This document shows positions 26,951-35,893 of a stretch of DNA of 64,000 nt, piece after piece. Below the pieces are notes generated by a model that saw nothing but the letters and a program-made list of their open reading frames with translations, did no database searches and was not told where the DNA came from. The stretch comes from Bradyrhizobium sp. 149 (GTDB lineage Bacteria > Pseudomonadota > Alphaproteobacteria > Rhizobiales > Xanthobacteraceae): the NCBI RefSeq assembly GCF_023073915.1, contig NZ_JADPKK010000019.1:1-64000 (forward strand), given 5' to 3'. Every line of letters starts with the position of its first letter. The stretch's first letter is position 1. A program made the position numbers and the translations under genes.

Positions 26951-27664
26951 ATGAAGCTGTCTGCACCCATCTATCATCTGAAGCGGAGAGCGAAGCGCAT
27001 GTCCCGCGAGGAAGGCATTCCGTTGCACGATGCGCTTGACCGCATCGCCGGCACGGAAGGATTTTCCGCATGGAGCATGCTTGCGGCGAAAGCTGCCGCG
27101 GCGACTCCGGCCAACAGGCTGTTCCCGCAATTCCAACCGGGTGACCTGGTGCTGGTCGGCGCGCGCCCCGGCCAGGGCAAGACCCTGATGAGCCTCGAAC
27201 TTGCCGTGGAGGCGATGCGGTCCGGCCGCCGCGCCGCGTTCTTCTCGCTCGAATACACCGAGAAAGACGTTCTGGATCGCTTTCGGGTGATCGGCGCGGA
27301 CCCGGCGGAATTCGAAAAACTCTTCGAGGTCGATTGCTCCGACGCTATCAGTGCCGATTACGTCGTCAAGCAGATGGCCGCAGCACCGCGCGGCACAGTC
27401 GTGGTGATCGACTATCTGCAACTGCTCGACCAGCGGCGGAAAAACCCTGACCTCACCGTCCAGGTACCCGCGTTGAAATCATTCGCACGCGACAAGGGAT
27501 TGATCGTCGTCTTCATCTCGCAGATCGACCGTTCCTATGATCCCTCGGTCAAGCCCTGCCCTGACCTCGACGATGTCAGGCTGCCGAATCCGCTCGACCT
27601 GAAGCTGTTCGACAAGACCTGTTTCCTGAACAATTCCGAAGTTCAATTCCGAATAGCGAGCTGA
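26951..27664 (+). CDS. Stand-alone DnaB-like RecA-fold ATPase
   Basis: A 237-residue protein starting at MKLSAPIYHLK with GGGAGG eight bases upstream. An N-terminal helical segment of about 55 residues precedes a RecA/DnaB-like core with Walker A GARPGQGKT (about 75-83), Walker B VVVIDYLQLLD and a sensor FISQIDRS. It lacks the DnaB N-terminal domain that binds primase and is half the length of a replicative helicase. It is therefore not the replicative DnaB. A role in DNA repair, plasmid or phage biology, or signalling cannot be decided. Confidence 0.8.
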   Translation: MKLSAPIYHLKRRAKRMSREEGIPLHDALDRIAGTEGFSAWSMLAAKAAAATPANRLFPQFQPGDLVLVGARPGQGKTLMSLELAVEAMRSGRRAAFFSLEYTEKDVLDRFRVIGADPAEFEKLFEVDCSDAISADYVVKQMAAAPRGTVVVIDYLQLLDQRRKNPDLTVQVPALKSFARDKGLIVVFISQIDRSYDPSVKPCPDLDDVRLPNPLDLKLFDKTCFLNNSEVQFRIAS

Positions 27665-27719
27665 CGATCCCTCGCAACCAGTTCAAGCCGCGGGTACGTT
27701 TGTTCACCCGCGGCCTTCG

Positions 27720-27762
27720 TCCTCACGCCTTCTCCGGCGAAACCTCGAGCTTGCCGGCGATG
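27720..27762. repeat. 43-bp direct repeat, left copy (tautomerase tail remnant)
   Basis: This copy is identical to 29298-29340, which encodes the last 13 codons and stop of the leftward tautomerase gene. In this copy the minus-strand frame still reads AGKLEVSPEKA-stop, but the upstream codons do not encode a tautomerase. The two copies bracket the LysR/tautomerase pair. Confidence 0.9.
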
Positions 27763-27847
27763 GCCGGTGTCGACGTCTTCGGCGGGCGTTTGAAGATGTT
27801 TCGGCGCAACCGGCGCCCGGCTGCCGGAAGCAACGATCTGACGGTCG

Positions 27848-28741
27848 TCAAACGCTTGCCTTGAGGAAATCGACGAAAGCGCGAACCCGCGGAATGTTTT
27901 GTCGACCGGGCAGGATTAAAGCCGTGATCGGTTGTGGGTCGGGTTCATGACAGTGCGACAGCACCGGCACCAGCCGGCCGTCCTTCAAGGCCGCCTCACC
28001 CAGAAAATCGCCAAACCGCACGAGCCCGGCGCCAGCCAACGCAAGGTCGAGCAGGAAGTCGGCGCTGTCCGAGCGGATCGATCCCTTCACCGGCGCCATG
28101 ATGCGCTTGCCTTGTTCGACCATCGGCCATTGCGCGAGGCGCGAGAAGCCGCGGAGCTGCAGGCAATTATGCCGCGCGAGATCGGCCGCTTGCTGGGGAA
28201 TGCCATGACGCTCCAGATATCGCGGGCTGCCGGCGATAATGCGCCTGACTTCACCAAGGCGGACCGCGATCAGCTCGCTGTCGCCCAGCGGCCCGACCCT
28301 GATCGTGACGTCGACTTGATCGGCGATCGGATCGATGCGGTGATCCCCCACTGAGAGGTCGACGGTGATTTCCGGAAACTGGTCCATGAATTGCGGCAGC
28401 AGCCACGCGAGCCGGTGTCTTGCAAACGCGGTGCCGCTGTTGATCCGCAGATGCCCGCGCGGCCGCGCATGGACGGAGGCCACATCTGCCTCGGCGGCCT
28501 CGACCGCAGCCAGGATGCTCCTTGCATGAACGAGGAACGTTTCGCCTTCCTGGGTCAGCACCAGCCGCCGTGTCGTCCGATGCAGAAGCTTGGCCCCGAT
28601 ACGGCGCTCCAGCCTGGTCACGATGCGAGAGACGCCTGAGGCTGTCAGTTCGACCTCAGTGCCCACGGCCGCAAAACTCCCCAAATCGACCGTCCGGACA
28701 AAAACCGCGAGGTCCGACACCGGGTGCATCAGCATATTCAT
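27848..28741 (-). CDS. LysR-family transcriptional regulator
   Basis: About 297 residues: an N-terminal winged HTH (about 8-65, with FAAVGTEVELTASGVSRIVTRLE) and a periplasmic-binding-protein-like effector domain. The start at 28741 is one of three close Met codons (28741, 28735, 28729). It is divergent from a tautomerase gene, and a 14-bp palindrome lies between, the usual LysR arrangement for activating the neighbour. The effector is unknown. Confidence 0.9.
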   Translation of the reverse strand: MNMLMHPVSDLAVFVRTVDLGSFAAVGTEVELTASGVSRIVTRLERRIGAKLLHRTTRRLVLTQEGETFLVHARSILAAVEAAEADVASVHARPRGHLRINSGTAFARHRLAWLLPQFMDQFPEITVDLSVGDHRIDPIADQVDVTIRVGPLGDSELIAVRLGEVRRIIAGSPRYLERHGIPQQAADLARHNCLQLRGFSRLAQWPMVEQGKRIMAPVKGSIRSDSADFLLDLALAGAGLVRFGDFLGEAALKDGRLVPVLSHCHEPDPQPITALILPGRQNIPRVRAFVDFLKASV

Positions 28742-28770
28742 GACTTCTAGGTATGAGTGACTATCAAAAG

Positions 28771-28784
28771 CGAGATTTATCTCG
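28771..28784. promoter_or_regulatory. Palindromic operator between LysR and tautomerase genes
   Basis: CGAGAT-TT-ATCTCG is a perfect 14-bp dyad in the divergent intergenic region, 30 bases from the LysR start and 49 from the tautomerase start. Position and symmetry fit a LysR-type site; binding is inferred. Confidence 0.6.
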
Positions 28785-28832
28785 ATCCCTAGCATGAATA
28801 TGACGGAGGTCCCCAAATCCGGAGACCTCCCT

Positions 28833-29249
28833 ATGCCCCTCGCCCGCATTTCCGTTCCGGCCCATCTGGCGCTGGCCCAAATCCGCGCCCTTGCCGATGC
28901 CGTGCACGAGGGTCTCGTCGAGACCTGTGGTGTGCCGCCCAAGGATCGATTTCAGCTCGTTTCGGCCTATGCGCCGGAAATGATGCTCATCGACCCGACT
29001 TTCCCTGACGTCGCCCGCACGCCGGACGCGTTGATCATCGAGATTGTGCTTCTCGAAGGACGCACGGTCGATCAGAAGAGAAATCTATTTCGGCGGATCG
29101 CTGATCGGGCGGTCCGTGCGGGATTTTCCGGAGACGACGTCATGATCGCGCTCACCGAGAACGCGCCGGCGGATTGGTCGCTCGGTCGTGGCCTTGGCTT
29201 TGGCGATAACCACGCTCCGATGGCCGCCAGTCCTGCATCCACTCGCTGA
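28833..29249 (+). CDS. Tautomerase-superfamily protein
   Basis: A 138-residue protein of the 4-oxalocrotonate tautomerase superfamily. I place the start at 28833 because it yields MPLARISVPAH, exposing Pro1 after Met removal; Pro1 is the catalytic base of the superfamily. An in-frame ATG at 28794 would bury it, and GGAGA lies nine bases before 28833. Length suggests a fused double-unit or cis-CaaD-like fold. Its LysR neighbour is likely its regulator. Confidence 0.82.
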   Translation: MPLARISVPAHLALAQIRALADAVHEGLVETCGVPPKDRFQLVSAYAPEMMLIDPTFPDVARTPDALIIEIVLLEGRTVDQKRNLFRRIADRAVRAGFSGDDVMIALTENAPADWSLGRGLGFGDNHAPMAASPASTR

Positions 29250-29260
29250 TAACGAATGCA

Positions 29261-29285
29261 CGGACGGCGCCGGACGCGCCGTCCG
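29261..29285. terminator. Hairpin between convergent tautomerase genes
   Basis: CGGACGGCGC and GCGCCGTCCG form a perfect 10-bp stem with a 5-base loop, 12 bases after one tautomerase stop and 15 before the other. It lacks a T-run but is placed to act in both directions. Confidence 0.6.
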
Positions 29286-29297
29286 CAAGGCAGGCAA

Positions 29298-29340
29298 TCC
29301 TCACGCCTTCTCCGGCGAAACCTCGAGCTTGCCGGCGATG
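29298..29340. repeat. 43-bp direct repeat, right copy
   Basis: This copy comprises the genuine 3' end of the leftward tautomerase gene. It is identical to 27720-27762, 1578 bases away, with the LysR gene and the first tautomerase between the copies. Confidence 0.9.
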
Positions 29341-29723
29341 TAGCGACGCTCCTGGGTCAGGCCGCCAAAGCCGTAGGCGTCGCCCTTGACCTCGTCGACG
29401 TGCAGATAGGTCTCGGGATGCAGCGGGCCCAGGATCCCGGCCATGCGCTTGAACATCGCGGCGAGATAGGCGGCCTTCTCGTCCTTGGTGTTGGTGCCTT
29501 CGCTGACGTGGATGTCGATCCAGTAGCTCGCCAGCTTTTGCTCGGCGAGCGACTTGCCGCCGGCGAACCAGGCGCCCGCCTCGACTGGTTTCACGATGAT
29601 GGCGGTAACCTCAGGATCCTTGTGCAGGATTTTTGCTGTGAGCTCGGACACGGCGCTCGCGATATCGGCCTTCAGCGACGGCGACTGGCGCGAGGTGGTG
29701 TAGGACACGGTGATCAGCGGCAT
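29301..29723 (-). CDS. Tautomerase-superfamily protein
   Basis: A 140-residue protein beginning MPLITVSYT, with the catalytic Pro1 in place, and containing DPEVTAIIVKPVEAGAWF and a LASYWIDIHVSEGTNT strand-turn typical of the superfamily. It probably catalyses keto-enol tautomerisation or dehalogenation of a small carboxylate. It is divergent from a second LysR gene. Its last 13 codons are duplicated near 27.7 kb. Confidence 0.88.
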   Translation of the reverse strand: MPLITVSYTTSRQSPSLKADIASAVSELTAKILHKDPEVTAIIVKPVEAGAWFAGGKSLAEQKLASYWIDIHVSEGTNTKDEKAAYLAAMFKRMAGILGPLHPETYLHVDEVKGDAYGFGGLTQERRYIAGKLEVSPEKA

Positions 29724-29801
29724 GGTCGTTCTCCTCAGAATGTCGCGCGGGGTTCGTGCGGCGTTGACGAGAAGCTAGACCTCCCGCCGTCATTTTGGTA
29801 C

Positions 29802-29828
29802 CTTATCTTTGTTGATACTAGTGATAAG
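29802..29828. promoter_or_regulatory. Inverted repeat in the LysR/tautomerase divergent promoter
   Basis: CTTATC and GATAAG half-sites are separated by 15 bases in an AT-rich stretch just before the rightward LysR start. The half-site spacing resembles LysR recognition sites; autoregulation and control of the divergent tautomerase are likely. Confidence 0.55.
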
Positions 29829-29836
29829 ATATCATA

Positions 29837-30691
29837 ATGACAGCAACACTCGACATCGCCACCGTCCAGGCTTTCCTGCTGGTCGCCGACCTCCAGAGCT
29901 TTACCCGCACAGCCGAGGCACTCGGCACGACCCAGGCGGCGATCAGCCTCAAGCTGCAACGGCTGGAAACGCTGCTCGGAAAGCGCCTCGTCGAGCGCTC
30001 GCCGCGCGCGGTCCGGCTCACGGCGAACGGCGCGACGTTCCTCGATCGCGCCCGCGCACTGATCGCGGCACATGACCGCGCGCTGTCGGGCGAGGCCTCA
30101 GTCGCGCAGTCGCTCTCGCTCGGCATCTCCGACCATGCTGCGGGGCCGGAACTGATACCGCTGCTTGAACGGCTGCACGCGATGTCTGCGAATCTCATGC
30201 TCGCCGTCACGATCGGCTTCTCGCGCGAGATGCAGGAGGCCTATGACGCTGGCCAGTTGGATGCGGTGATCGTGCGCCAGGAAGGCAGCCGGCGCGGCGG
30301 CGAGAAGCTGGCCGAGGACGAGTTCGGCTGGTTCGCGTCAAGACACTTCTCTCTGCCGAAAGGCGAACAGCTGCCGCTTGCGACGCTCGCCCCGCCCTGC
30401 GGCGTCCGCGCCATCGCCGTGCGCGCGCTCGACAAGGCCGGCTTCGCCTGGCGCGAGCGTTTTGTCGGCGGCGGCGTCACCGCGGTGGTCGCAGCCGCGC
30501 TTGCCGGACTTGCGATCGCGCCACTGGCGCGGCGGATTGCACCTCCCGGACTGGCCGATATCGGCCCCGCCCACAAGCTGCCTAAACTCGGCAGCTCGAA
30601 GGTGATGCTGCATTCGAAGGTCAGCGATCCCGTCAAGCTGAGGGCGCTGCGCGCGGTGGCCGCGACGTTTCGGAGCGTGGCGGCCGTCTGA
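29837..30691 (+). CDS. LysR-family transcriptional regulator
   Basis: A 284-residue LysR regulator. The N-terminal HTH (about 8-65) reads FTRTAEALGTTQAAISLKLQ, and the effector domain follows, with somewhat Ala-rich sequence near 220. It is slightly shorter than the usual 300 residues but complete at both ends. It is divergent from the second tautomerase gene and probably controls it. Confidence 0.9.
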   Translation: MTATLDIATVQAFLLVADLQSFTRTAEALGTTQAAISLKLQRLETLLGKRLVERSPRAVRLTANGATFLDRARALIAAHDRALSGEASVAQSLSLGISDHAAGPELIPLLERLHAMSANLMLAVTIGFSREMQEAYDAGQLDAVIVRQEGSRRGGEKLAEDEFGWFASRHFSLPKGEQLPLATLAPPCGVRAIAVRALDKAGFAWRERFVGGGVTAVVAAALAGLAIAPLARRIAPPGLADIGPAHKLPKLGSSKVMLHSKVSDPVKLRALRAVAATFRSVAAV

Positions 30692-30846
30692 CGCCGCACG
30701 GCTTTACGACATTGCCTCGAACGCCCTGTGAGCGTCTGCTGGCTTGCGTCCTGCATACGGGACCCGATATTTGCCTAAAAAGGTTCCAGATTCGGGGAAC
30801 AATCCGCCCCCTGCGGCGTTTGATCCGATCGAGGCAGGGTCCGGGA

Positions 30847-32367
30847 ATGGTCGAGAAGTTCAGTCAGCAGAGAGACTTGTTCGAAAGCGAACGCAGTTTC
30901 CGCCTGTTGGTTGAAGGGGTTGCGGACTACGCCCTGTACATGCTCGATCCCACCGGGATCATCACCAGCTGGAATATCGGCGGCGAGCGCATCAAGGGCT
31001 ATTCGCCCGCGGAGATCCTCGGCCAGCACTTTTCCCGTTTCTACACCGAAACCGACCGCGTCAACGGCAAGCCTGCCCGTGCCCTCGGCATCGCACGGGA
31101 AAAGGGCCGCTATGAGGAGGAAGGCTGGCGCGTCCGCAAGGACGGCACCTTCTTCTGGGCGAGCGTCGTGATCGATCCGATCTATGAGGACGGCAAGCTG
31201 GTCGGCTTCGCCAAGATCACGCGCGACATCACCGAGCGCCGCAACACCCAGATCAAACTCGAGGCGATGCAGAAGCAGCTCGCCGAATCCCAGAAGTTCG
31301 ATGCGCTCGGCCAGCTCACCGGCGGGGTCGCCCACGACTTCAACAATCTCCTGATGATCATCAGCGGCAGCCTCCACATGCTGAAGCGAGGAGCCGACGA
31401 CGAGGCCAAGCTTCAGCGCGCGATCTCGGCGATCGAGACCGCCACCAAGCGCGGCGCGGCGCTGACCAACCAGCTTCTCACCTTCGCACGGCGGCAGAGC
31501 GTCAATCCGCAGGCGATCGACTTGGCCGACCGTATCGCGGCGATCCGCGAGGTGCTCGATGCCGGGGTCGGCAGCTCCGTGCGCCTGGGCTTCGACATCA
31601 GCGCCGACGTCTGGCCGATCAAGGCCGACGTCTCCGAGCTCGAGACCGCGCTGCTCAACCTCGTGATCAATGCCCGCGACGCCATGCCCGACGGCGGCAC
31701 GGTGACGATCGGCGCGCGCAATCTCGTGCTCGACGAGGCGCCCCTCGCCGGCGAATTCATCGCGATCGACGTCACAGATACCGGGTTCGGCATTCCCTCA
31801 GACGTTCTCGACAAGATCTTCGAGCCGTTCTTCACGACCAAGCCGATCGGAAAGGGCACCGGCCTCGGTCTCTCCCAGGTGCACGGCTTCGCCCATCAGG
31901 CCGGCGGCACGGTGCAGGTCGCGAGCACGCTCGGCAAGGGCACGACCTTCACGATCCTCCTGCCCCGCGGAGAAGACACACCATCGCGCGAGGCGGCGGG
32001 AGAACCGGCGTTCCAGGGCAGCGGCACGGTGCTGCTGGTCGAGGACAATCCGGACGTCGCGCTCGTCAGCATCGGCCTTCTGGAGCAGCTCGGTTACCAG
32101 GTGCGCCGGGTGGCCGACGCCGAGGCCGCATTGCGCGAGATCGAGAAGAACGGCGTCGATTTCGTGTTCTCGGATATCGTCATGCCCGGCAAGATGGACG
32201 GGCTCAGCCTCGCCCATCACCTCCGCCAGATCCGCCCCGGCCTGCCGATCCTGCTCGCTACCGGCTACAGCGAGGTCGCCGCCGGCGTGCGCGGCGATTT
32301 CCCGATCCTGCGCAAGCCCTACGAGATCCACGAATTGAGCGAAGCGATCGCCAAGCTGCCGCGGTGA
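30847..32367 (+). CDS. PAS hybrid histidine kinase with C-terminal receiver
   Basis: A 506-residue soluble sensor kinase: PAS domain (about 12-130, [16 protein letters not shown] region), HisKA with His163 in GGVAHDFNN, an ATPase domain with LVINARDAM and TGLGLS, and a receiver (about 395-505) with phospho-acceptor Asp in [12 protein letters not shown]. No membrane segment is present, so it senses a cytosolic cue through PAS. The Met at 30847 is chosen because the upstream 45 residues look non-coding. No separate regulator gene follows. Confidence 0.92.
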   Translation: MVEKFSQQRDLFESERSFRLLVEGVADYALYMLDPTGIITSWNIGGERIKGYSPAEILGQHFSRFYTETDRVNGKPARALGIAREKGRYEEEGWRVRKDGTFFWASVVIDPIYEDGKLVGFAKITRDITERRNTQIKLEAMQKQLAESQKFDALGQLTGGVAHDFNNLLMIISGSLHMLKRGADDEAKLQRAISAIETATKRGAALTNQLLTFARRQSVNPQAIDLADRIAAIREVLDAGVGSSVRLGFDISADVWPIKADVSELETALLNLVINARDAMPDGGTVTIGARNLVLDEAPLAGEFIAIDVTDTGFGIPSDVLDKIFEPFFTTKPIGKGTGLGLSQVHGFAHQAGGTVQVASTLGKGTTFTILLPRGEDTPSREAAGEPAFQGSGTVLLVEDNPDVALVSIGLLEQLGYQVRRVADAEAALREIEKNGVDFVFSDIVMPGKMDGLSLAHHLRQIRPGLPILLATGYSEVAAGVRGDFPILRKPYEIHELSEAIAKLPR

Positions 32368-32390
32368 GTCTTTAGCTAGCCTTTCGGCAC

Positions 32391-32690
32391 CTACACCGTC
32401 GGCAACACCGAAAACGCCTCCCCTGCCCGGCGCAAGTTCAGCTCGTCGACGTCGGCCGTCTCGCTGGTGACGCTGTCTACGCGCGAGGACGGCGGGCCGT
32501 GGCGGCACAGCGCAACCATGTCGGCGACGTGCTTCGGCGATCCCGCGAACAGCGCTTCGACGCTGCCGTCGCGGCGGTTGCGGACCCAGCCTTCGAGGCC
32601 GCACGTCGTCGCCTGGTGCTCGACCCAGGCACGATAGCCGACGCCTTGCACGCGGCCGCGGATGGTGACCTGGAGGATCGCCCGGCTCAT
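32391..32690 (-). CDS. acyP: Acylphosphatase
   Basis: A 99-residue acylphosphatase, which hydrolyses carboxyl-phosphate bonds. The signatures [15 protein letters not shown] (catalytic Arg) and [15 protein letters not shown] (catalytic Asn) are intact. It overlaps the upstream lyase gene by four bases (ATGA), so the two are translationally coupled. The biological link to that lyase is unknown. Confidence 0.95.
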   Translation of the reverse strand: MSRAILQVTIRGRVQGVGYRAWVEHQATTCGLEGWVRNRRDGSVEALFAGSPKHVADMVALCRHGPPSSRVDSVTSETADVDELNLRRAGEAFSVLPTV

Positions 32691-33553
32691 GTTTTCAGTC
32701 CGAGGACATCGGCGCTGCGCGCCTTGACGTCGGCCTCGCGCGTGACGCGGCTGGTCAAGTCCGACGATGGCAGGCCTTTGAGATTCTTCGGCGCAGTGCC
32801 GTCGCGCAGCGCCTTCTGCGTCTCGTAGACGGCTTGCGTTGCGGCCGCGATCGGCGCGTGGCCCTGAAGCGCGATGCGCACGCGCTGGCTAGCGAGATAA
32901 TCGAGCACGTTCAACTCTTCTGGCGCACCGCCCAGCACGATCGGGAGGCGCGTCGCAGATGCGATCGCCTCGAGTTCGGCGCGCGACTTGATGCCGGTAA
33001 AGAACAGAGCATCGACGCCGGTGGCCTCATAGGCCCGGGCGCGGCGGATCGCATCCTCGATCGAGGTGATCGCGGCCGCACCGGTGCGACCCATGATCAC
33101 GAGCGAGGGATCGCCGCGGCCGTCGAGTGCCGCCTTCATCTTGCCGACGCCCTCCTCCAGTGAGATCAGCTGCGTCTTCGCCTCGCCGAAGCCAGCCGGC
33201 AGCAGCGTGTCCTCGATAGTGAGGCCGGCGGCGCCCGCCGTCTCCAGCTCCTGCACCGTGCGGCGCACGTTGAGCGCATTGCCATAGCCGTGATCGGCAT
33301 CAACCAGCACCGGAAGTGCTGCCGCACGCGACATCCGCCGCATCTGCTCGGCCAGCTCGGTGAGCGTGATCAGCGTGATATCGGGGTCGCCGAGCACCGC
33401 GAGCGAAGCCACCGAGCCGCCAAACATGCCGAGCGGGAAACCGAGATCCTCGGCGATGCGGATCGAGATGGCGTCGTAGACCGAGCCGGGATGGACGCAA
33501 GTCCCGCCCGACAGGATCGATCGCAGTTTTTCGCGGCGGGAACGAAAGGCCAT
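32687..33553 (-). CDS. Isocitrate lyase/PEP mutase-family enzyme (oxaloacetate decarboxylase type)
   Basis: A 288-residue TIM-barrel enzyme with the metal-site motif DADHGYGN, the Glu in TIEDTLLP and GRTGAA, matching the branch that includes oxaloacetate decarboxylase PA4872. It should cleave or decarboxylate a 2-oxo or 2-hydroxy acid with Mg2+. It is coupled to acylphosphatase downstream; the carboxylase subunit gene lies upstream past an inverted repeat. Confidence 0.88.
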   Translation of the reverse strand: MAFRSRREKLRSILSGGTCVHPGSVYDAISIRIAEDLGFPLGMFGGSVASLAVLGDPDITLITLTELAEQMRRMSRAAALPVLVDADHGYGNALNVRRTVQELETAGAAGLTIEDTLLPAGFGEAKTQLISLEEGVGKMKAALDGRGDPSLVIMGRTGAAAITSIEDAIRRARAYEATGVDALFFTGIKSRAELEAIASATRLPIVLGGAPEELNVLDYLASQRVRIALQGHAPIAAATQAVYETQKALRDGTAPKNLKGLPSSDLTSRVTREADVKARSADVLGLKT

Positions 33554-33592
33554 GGCGCCCTCTCAACTGTTGCGACGCAGCCGCAACATACT

Positions 33593-33674
33593 CCGTCATT
33601 GCGAGCGCAGCGAAGCAATCCAGAATCTTTCCGCGGCGGCAGTCTGGATTGCTTCGCTGCGCTCGCAATGACGG
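33593..33674. repeat. Dispersed palindromic intergenic element
   Basis: Two perfect 32-base inverted arms (33593-33624 and 33643-33674) enclose an 18-base loop. Arms contain CATTGCGAGCGCAGCGAAGC, a type of intergenic palindrome I recognise as frequent in Bradyrhizobium genomes. Transcribed, it folds into a very stable hairpin and may attenuate readthrough between the carboxylase and lyase genes. Confidence 0.85.
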
Positions 33675-33706
33675 CGCCTGTGGCGCCGCCAGTAATCTTA
33701 CAACGC

Positions 33707-35722
33707 CTACGCAAACTCCAAAATCAGCGCGTCCACCGCGAGCGTCGCGCCGGCGCTGGCGTGGATCTTCTTCACCGTGCCGTCCTGCTCGGCGCGCAGC
33801 ACGTTCTGCATCTTCATGGCTTCGACCACCGCGAGCGTCTCGCCCGCCTTGACCTCCTGCCCTTCGGTCACCGCGATCGAGACCACGAGACCGGGCATCG
33901 GACAGAGCAGCTTCTTGCCGGTATCGGCCGCCGTGGTCACCGGCATCAGCCGCGCCGAGGCTGCTTCCGCTTCGGTCCAGACATAGACCGGCACCTCGAC
34001 GCCCTGATGCGCGAGGCGGATGCCGTTCGCGATCGGACGCACCTGCACCGCGACGACGTGCCCGTCGATTGTGCCCTGCCAGACCGGATCGCCCGGCTTC
34101 CAGCGCGACTGCAACGGATGCGAATGGCCGGTCTTGCCGTCGGCATCGACGAAACGCACCGCGACCGCCTCGCCCTCGCGCGCGATCTCCAGCAGGATCT
34201 CCTGTCGGTCGAGCCAGACCGCACGGCGACGCTCGCGCTGAACGATGCGGCCGCCCATCTGGCCCGAGATCTGCCGCTTGCGCTCGCCGAGCACGTGATC
34301 GATGGCGGCGCCGACCGCGGCAATCCTTCGTGCGACCTCGCCTTCCGGCATCCGCGCCGCAAAGCCCTTGGGAAATTCCTCGGCGATGAAGCCGGTGGAG
34401 AGCCGGCCCTCGCGCCAGCGCGGATGGTTCATCAGTGCCGACAGGAACGGGATGTTGTGACGGATACCGTCCACATAGAACGAGTCCAGCGCGGTGGCCT
34501 GCGCCTCGATCGCGGCCGCGCGCGACGGCGCGTGGGTGACGAGCTTGGCGATCATCGGATCGTAATGGATCGAGATCTCGCCGCCTTCCTGCACGCCGGT
34601 GTCGTTGCGCACGGTGATGCCGTCCTGGCTCGCTTCCGCCGGCGGACGGTATTTCACCAGACGCCCGATCGAGGGCAGGAAGTTGCGGAACGGGTCTTCG
34701 GCGTAGAGACGCGACTCCACTGCCCAGCCCGTCAGCGTGACGTCCTTCTGCGTGATCGCGAGCTTCTCGCCGGCGGCGACGCGGAGCATCTGCTCGACGA
34801 GATCGACGCCGGTGACGAGCTCGGTGACGGGATGCTCGACCTGGAGGCGCGTGTTCATCTCCAGGAAGTAGAAGCTCTTGTCCTGCCCCGCGACAAATTC
34901 GACGGTGCCGGCAGAGTCGTAATTCACGGCCTTGGCGAGTGCGACGGCCTGCTCGCCCATCTTGCGGCGGGTGGCTTCGTCGAGCAGCGGCGACGGCGCT
35001 TCCTCGATGACCTTCTGGTTGCGGCGCTGGATCGAGCATTCGCGCTCGCCGAGATAGATCACGTTGCCGTGCTTGTCGCCCAGCAGCTGGATCTCGATGT
35101 GGCGGGGATCGACGATGAACTTCTCGATGAAGACGCGGTCGTCGCCGAACGAGGCCTTGGCCTCGGCCTTGGCGAGGTTGAAACCCTCTGCGACCTCTGA
35201 CGTCGAATGCGCTATGCGCATGCCCTTGCCGCCGCCGCCGGCGGAAGCCTTGATCATCACGGGATAACCGATCTCGTCGGCGATCTTGACCGCGTGCTTG
35301 GCGTCCTCGATGACGCCGAGATAGCCGGGCACGGTCGAGACTTTGGCTTTCGCGGCGGCCCTCTTGGATTCGATCTTGTCGCCCATCGCCGCGATCGCGC
35401 CCGGGTTGGGGCCGATGAAGACGATGCCGGCCGCCTCCAGCGCGCGCGGAAACGCCTCGCGCTCGGACAGGAAGCCGTAACCCGGATGCACGGCCTCGGC
35501 GCCCGTCTTGCGGCAGGCTTCCACGATCTTCTCGATCACCAGATAGCTCTCGGCCGCCGCCGGCGGGCCGATCAGCACGGCCTCGTTGGCCATCTCGACA
35601 TGGAGGGCGTCGCGGTCGGCCTCGGAATAGACCGCGACCGTCTGAACTCCCATGCGGCGAGCGGTCTTGATGACCCGGCAGGCGATTTCGCCGCGATTGG
35701 CGATCAGAATGCGTTTGAACAT
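33707..35722 (-). CDS. pccA: Propionyl/acetyl-CoA carboxylase biotin-carrying alpha subunit
   Basis: A 671-residue subunit with a biotin carboxylase domain (about 1-450: IANRGEIACRVI, ATP-grasp KASAGGGGKGMR, EMNTRLQVEHPVTE), a middle BT-like domain and a C-terminal biotinyl domain with Lys near 636 in EAMKMQN. It carboxylates biotin and presents it to a carboxyltransferase beta subunit, which is not beside it. Propionyl-CoA is the most likely substrate by architecture; methylcrotonyl-CoA is an alternative. Confidence 0.9.
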   Translation of the reverse strand: MFKRILIANRGEIACRVIKTARRMGVQTVAVYSEADRDALHVEMANEAVLIGPPAAAESYLVIEKIVEACRKTGAEAVHPGYGFLSEREAFPRALEAAGIVFIGPNPGAIAAMGDKIESKRAAAKAKVSTVPGYLGVIEDAKHAVKIADEIGYPVMIKASAGGGGKGMRIAHSTSEVAEGFNLAKAEAKASFGDDRVFIEKFIVDPRHIEIQLLGDKHGNVIYLGERECSIQRRNQKVIEEAPSPLLDEATRRKMGEQAVALAKAVNYDSAGTVEFVAGQDKSFYFLEMNTRLQVEHPVTELVTGVDLVEQMLRVAAGEKLAITQKDVTLTGWAVESRLYAEDPFRNFLPSIGRLVKYRPPAEASQDGITVRNDTGVQEGGEISIHYDPMIAKLVTHAPSRAAAIEAQATALDSFYVDGIRHNIPFLSALMNHPRWREGRLSTGFIAEEFPKGFAARMPEGEVARRIAAVGAAIDHVLGERKRQISGQMGGRIVQRERRRAVWLDRQEILLEIAREGEAVAVRFVDADGKTGHSHPLQSRWKPGDPVWQGTIDGHVVAVQVRPIANGIRLAHQGVEVPVYVWTEAEAASARLMPVTTAADTGKKLLCPMPGLVVSIAVTEGQEVKAGETLAVVEAMKMQNVLRAEQDGTVKKIHASAGATLAVDALILEFA

Positions 35723-35893
35723 GCTTTTCTTGAGTCTCGACCTTGGGCGGGACCCTTCCCTGGCCGTTGGAGCCTATGGGACGGGCCGTGTGGCTCCCGT
35801 GGTACATCAAAATAGGCCGGAGGCAACGGTCAAAATCCGGCCCCTCTGGCGTACCAGCGCAAGACCGAAATGGGCCCGGCAGCCCCCGACGGC

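Noticed and set aside
33290..35200. Long rightward open frame of 636 codons opposite pccA
   Set aside because: It is antisense to a complete biotin-dependent carboxylase subunit with intact motifs. The translation is Arg/His/Asp-rich without any recognisable domain, as expected for the complement of a GC-rich gene.
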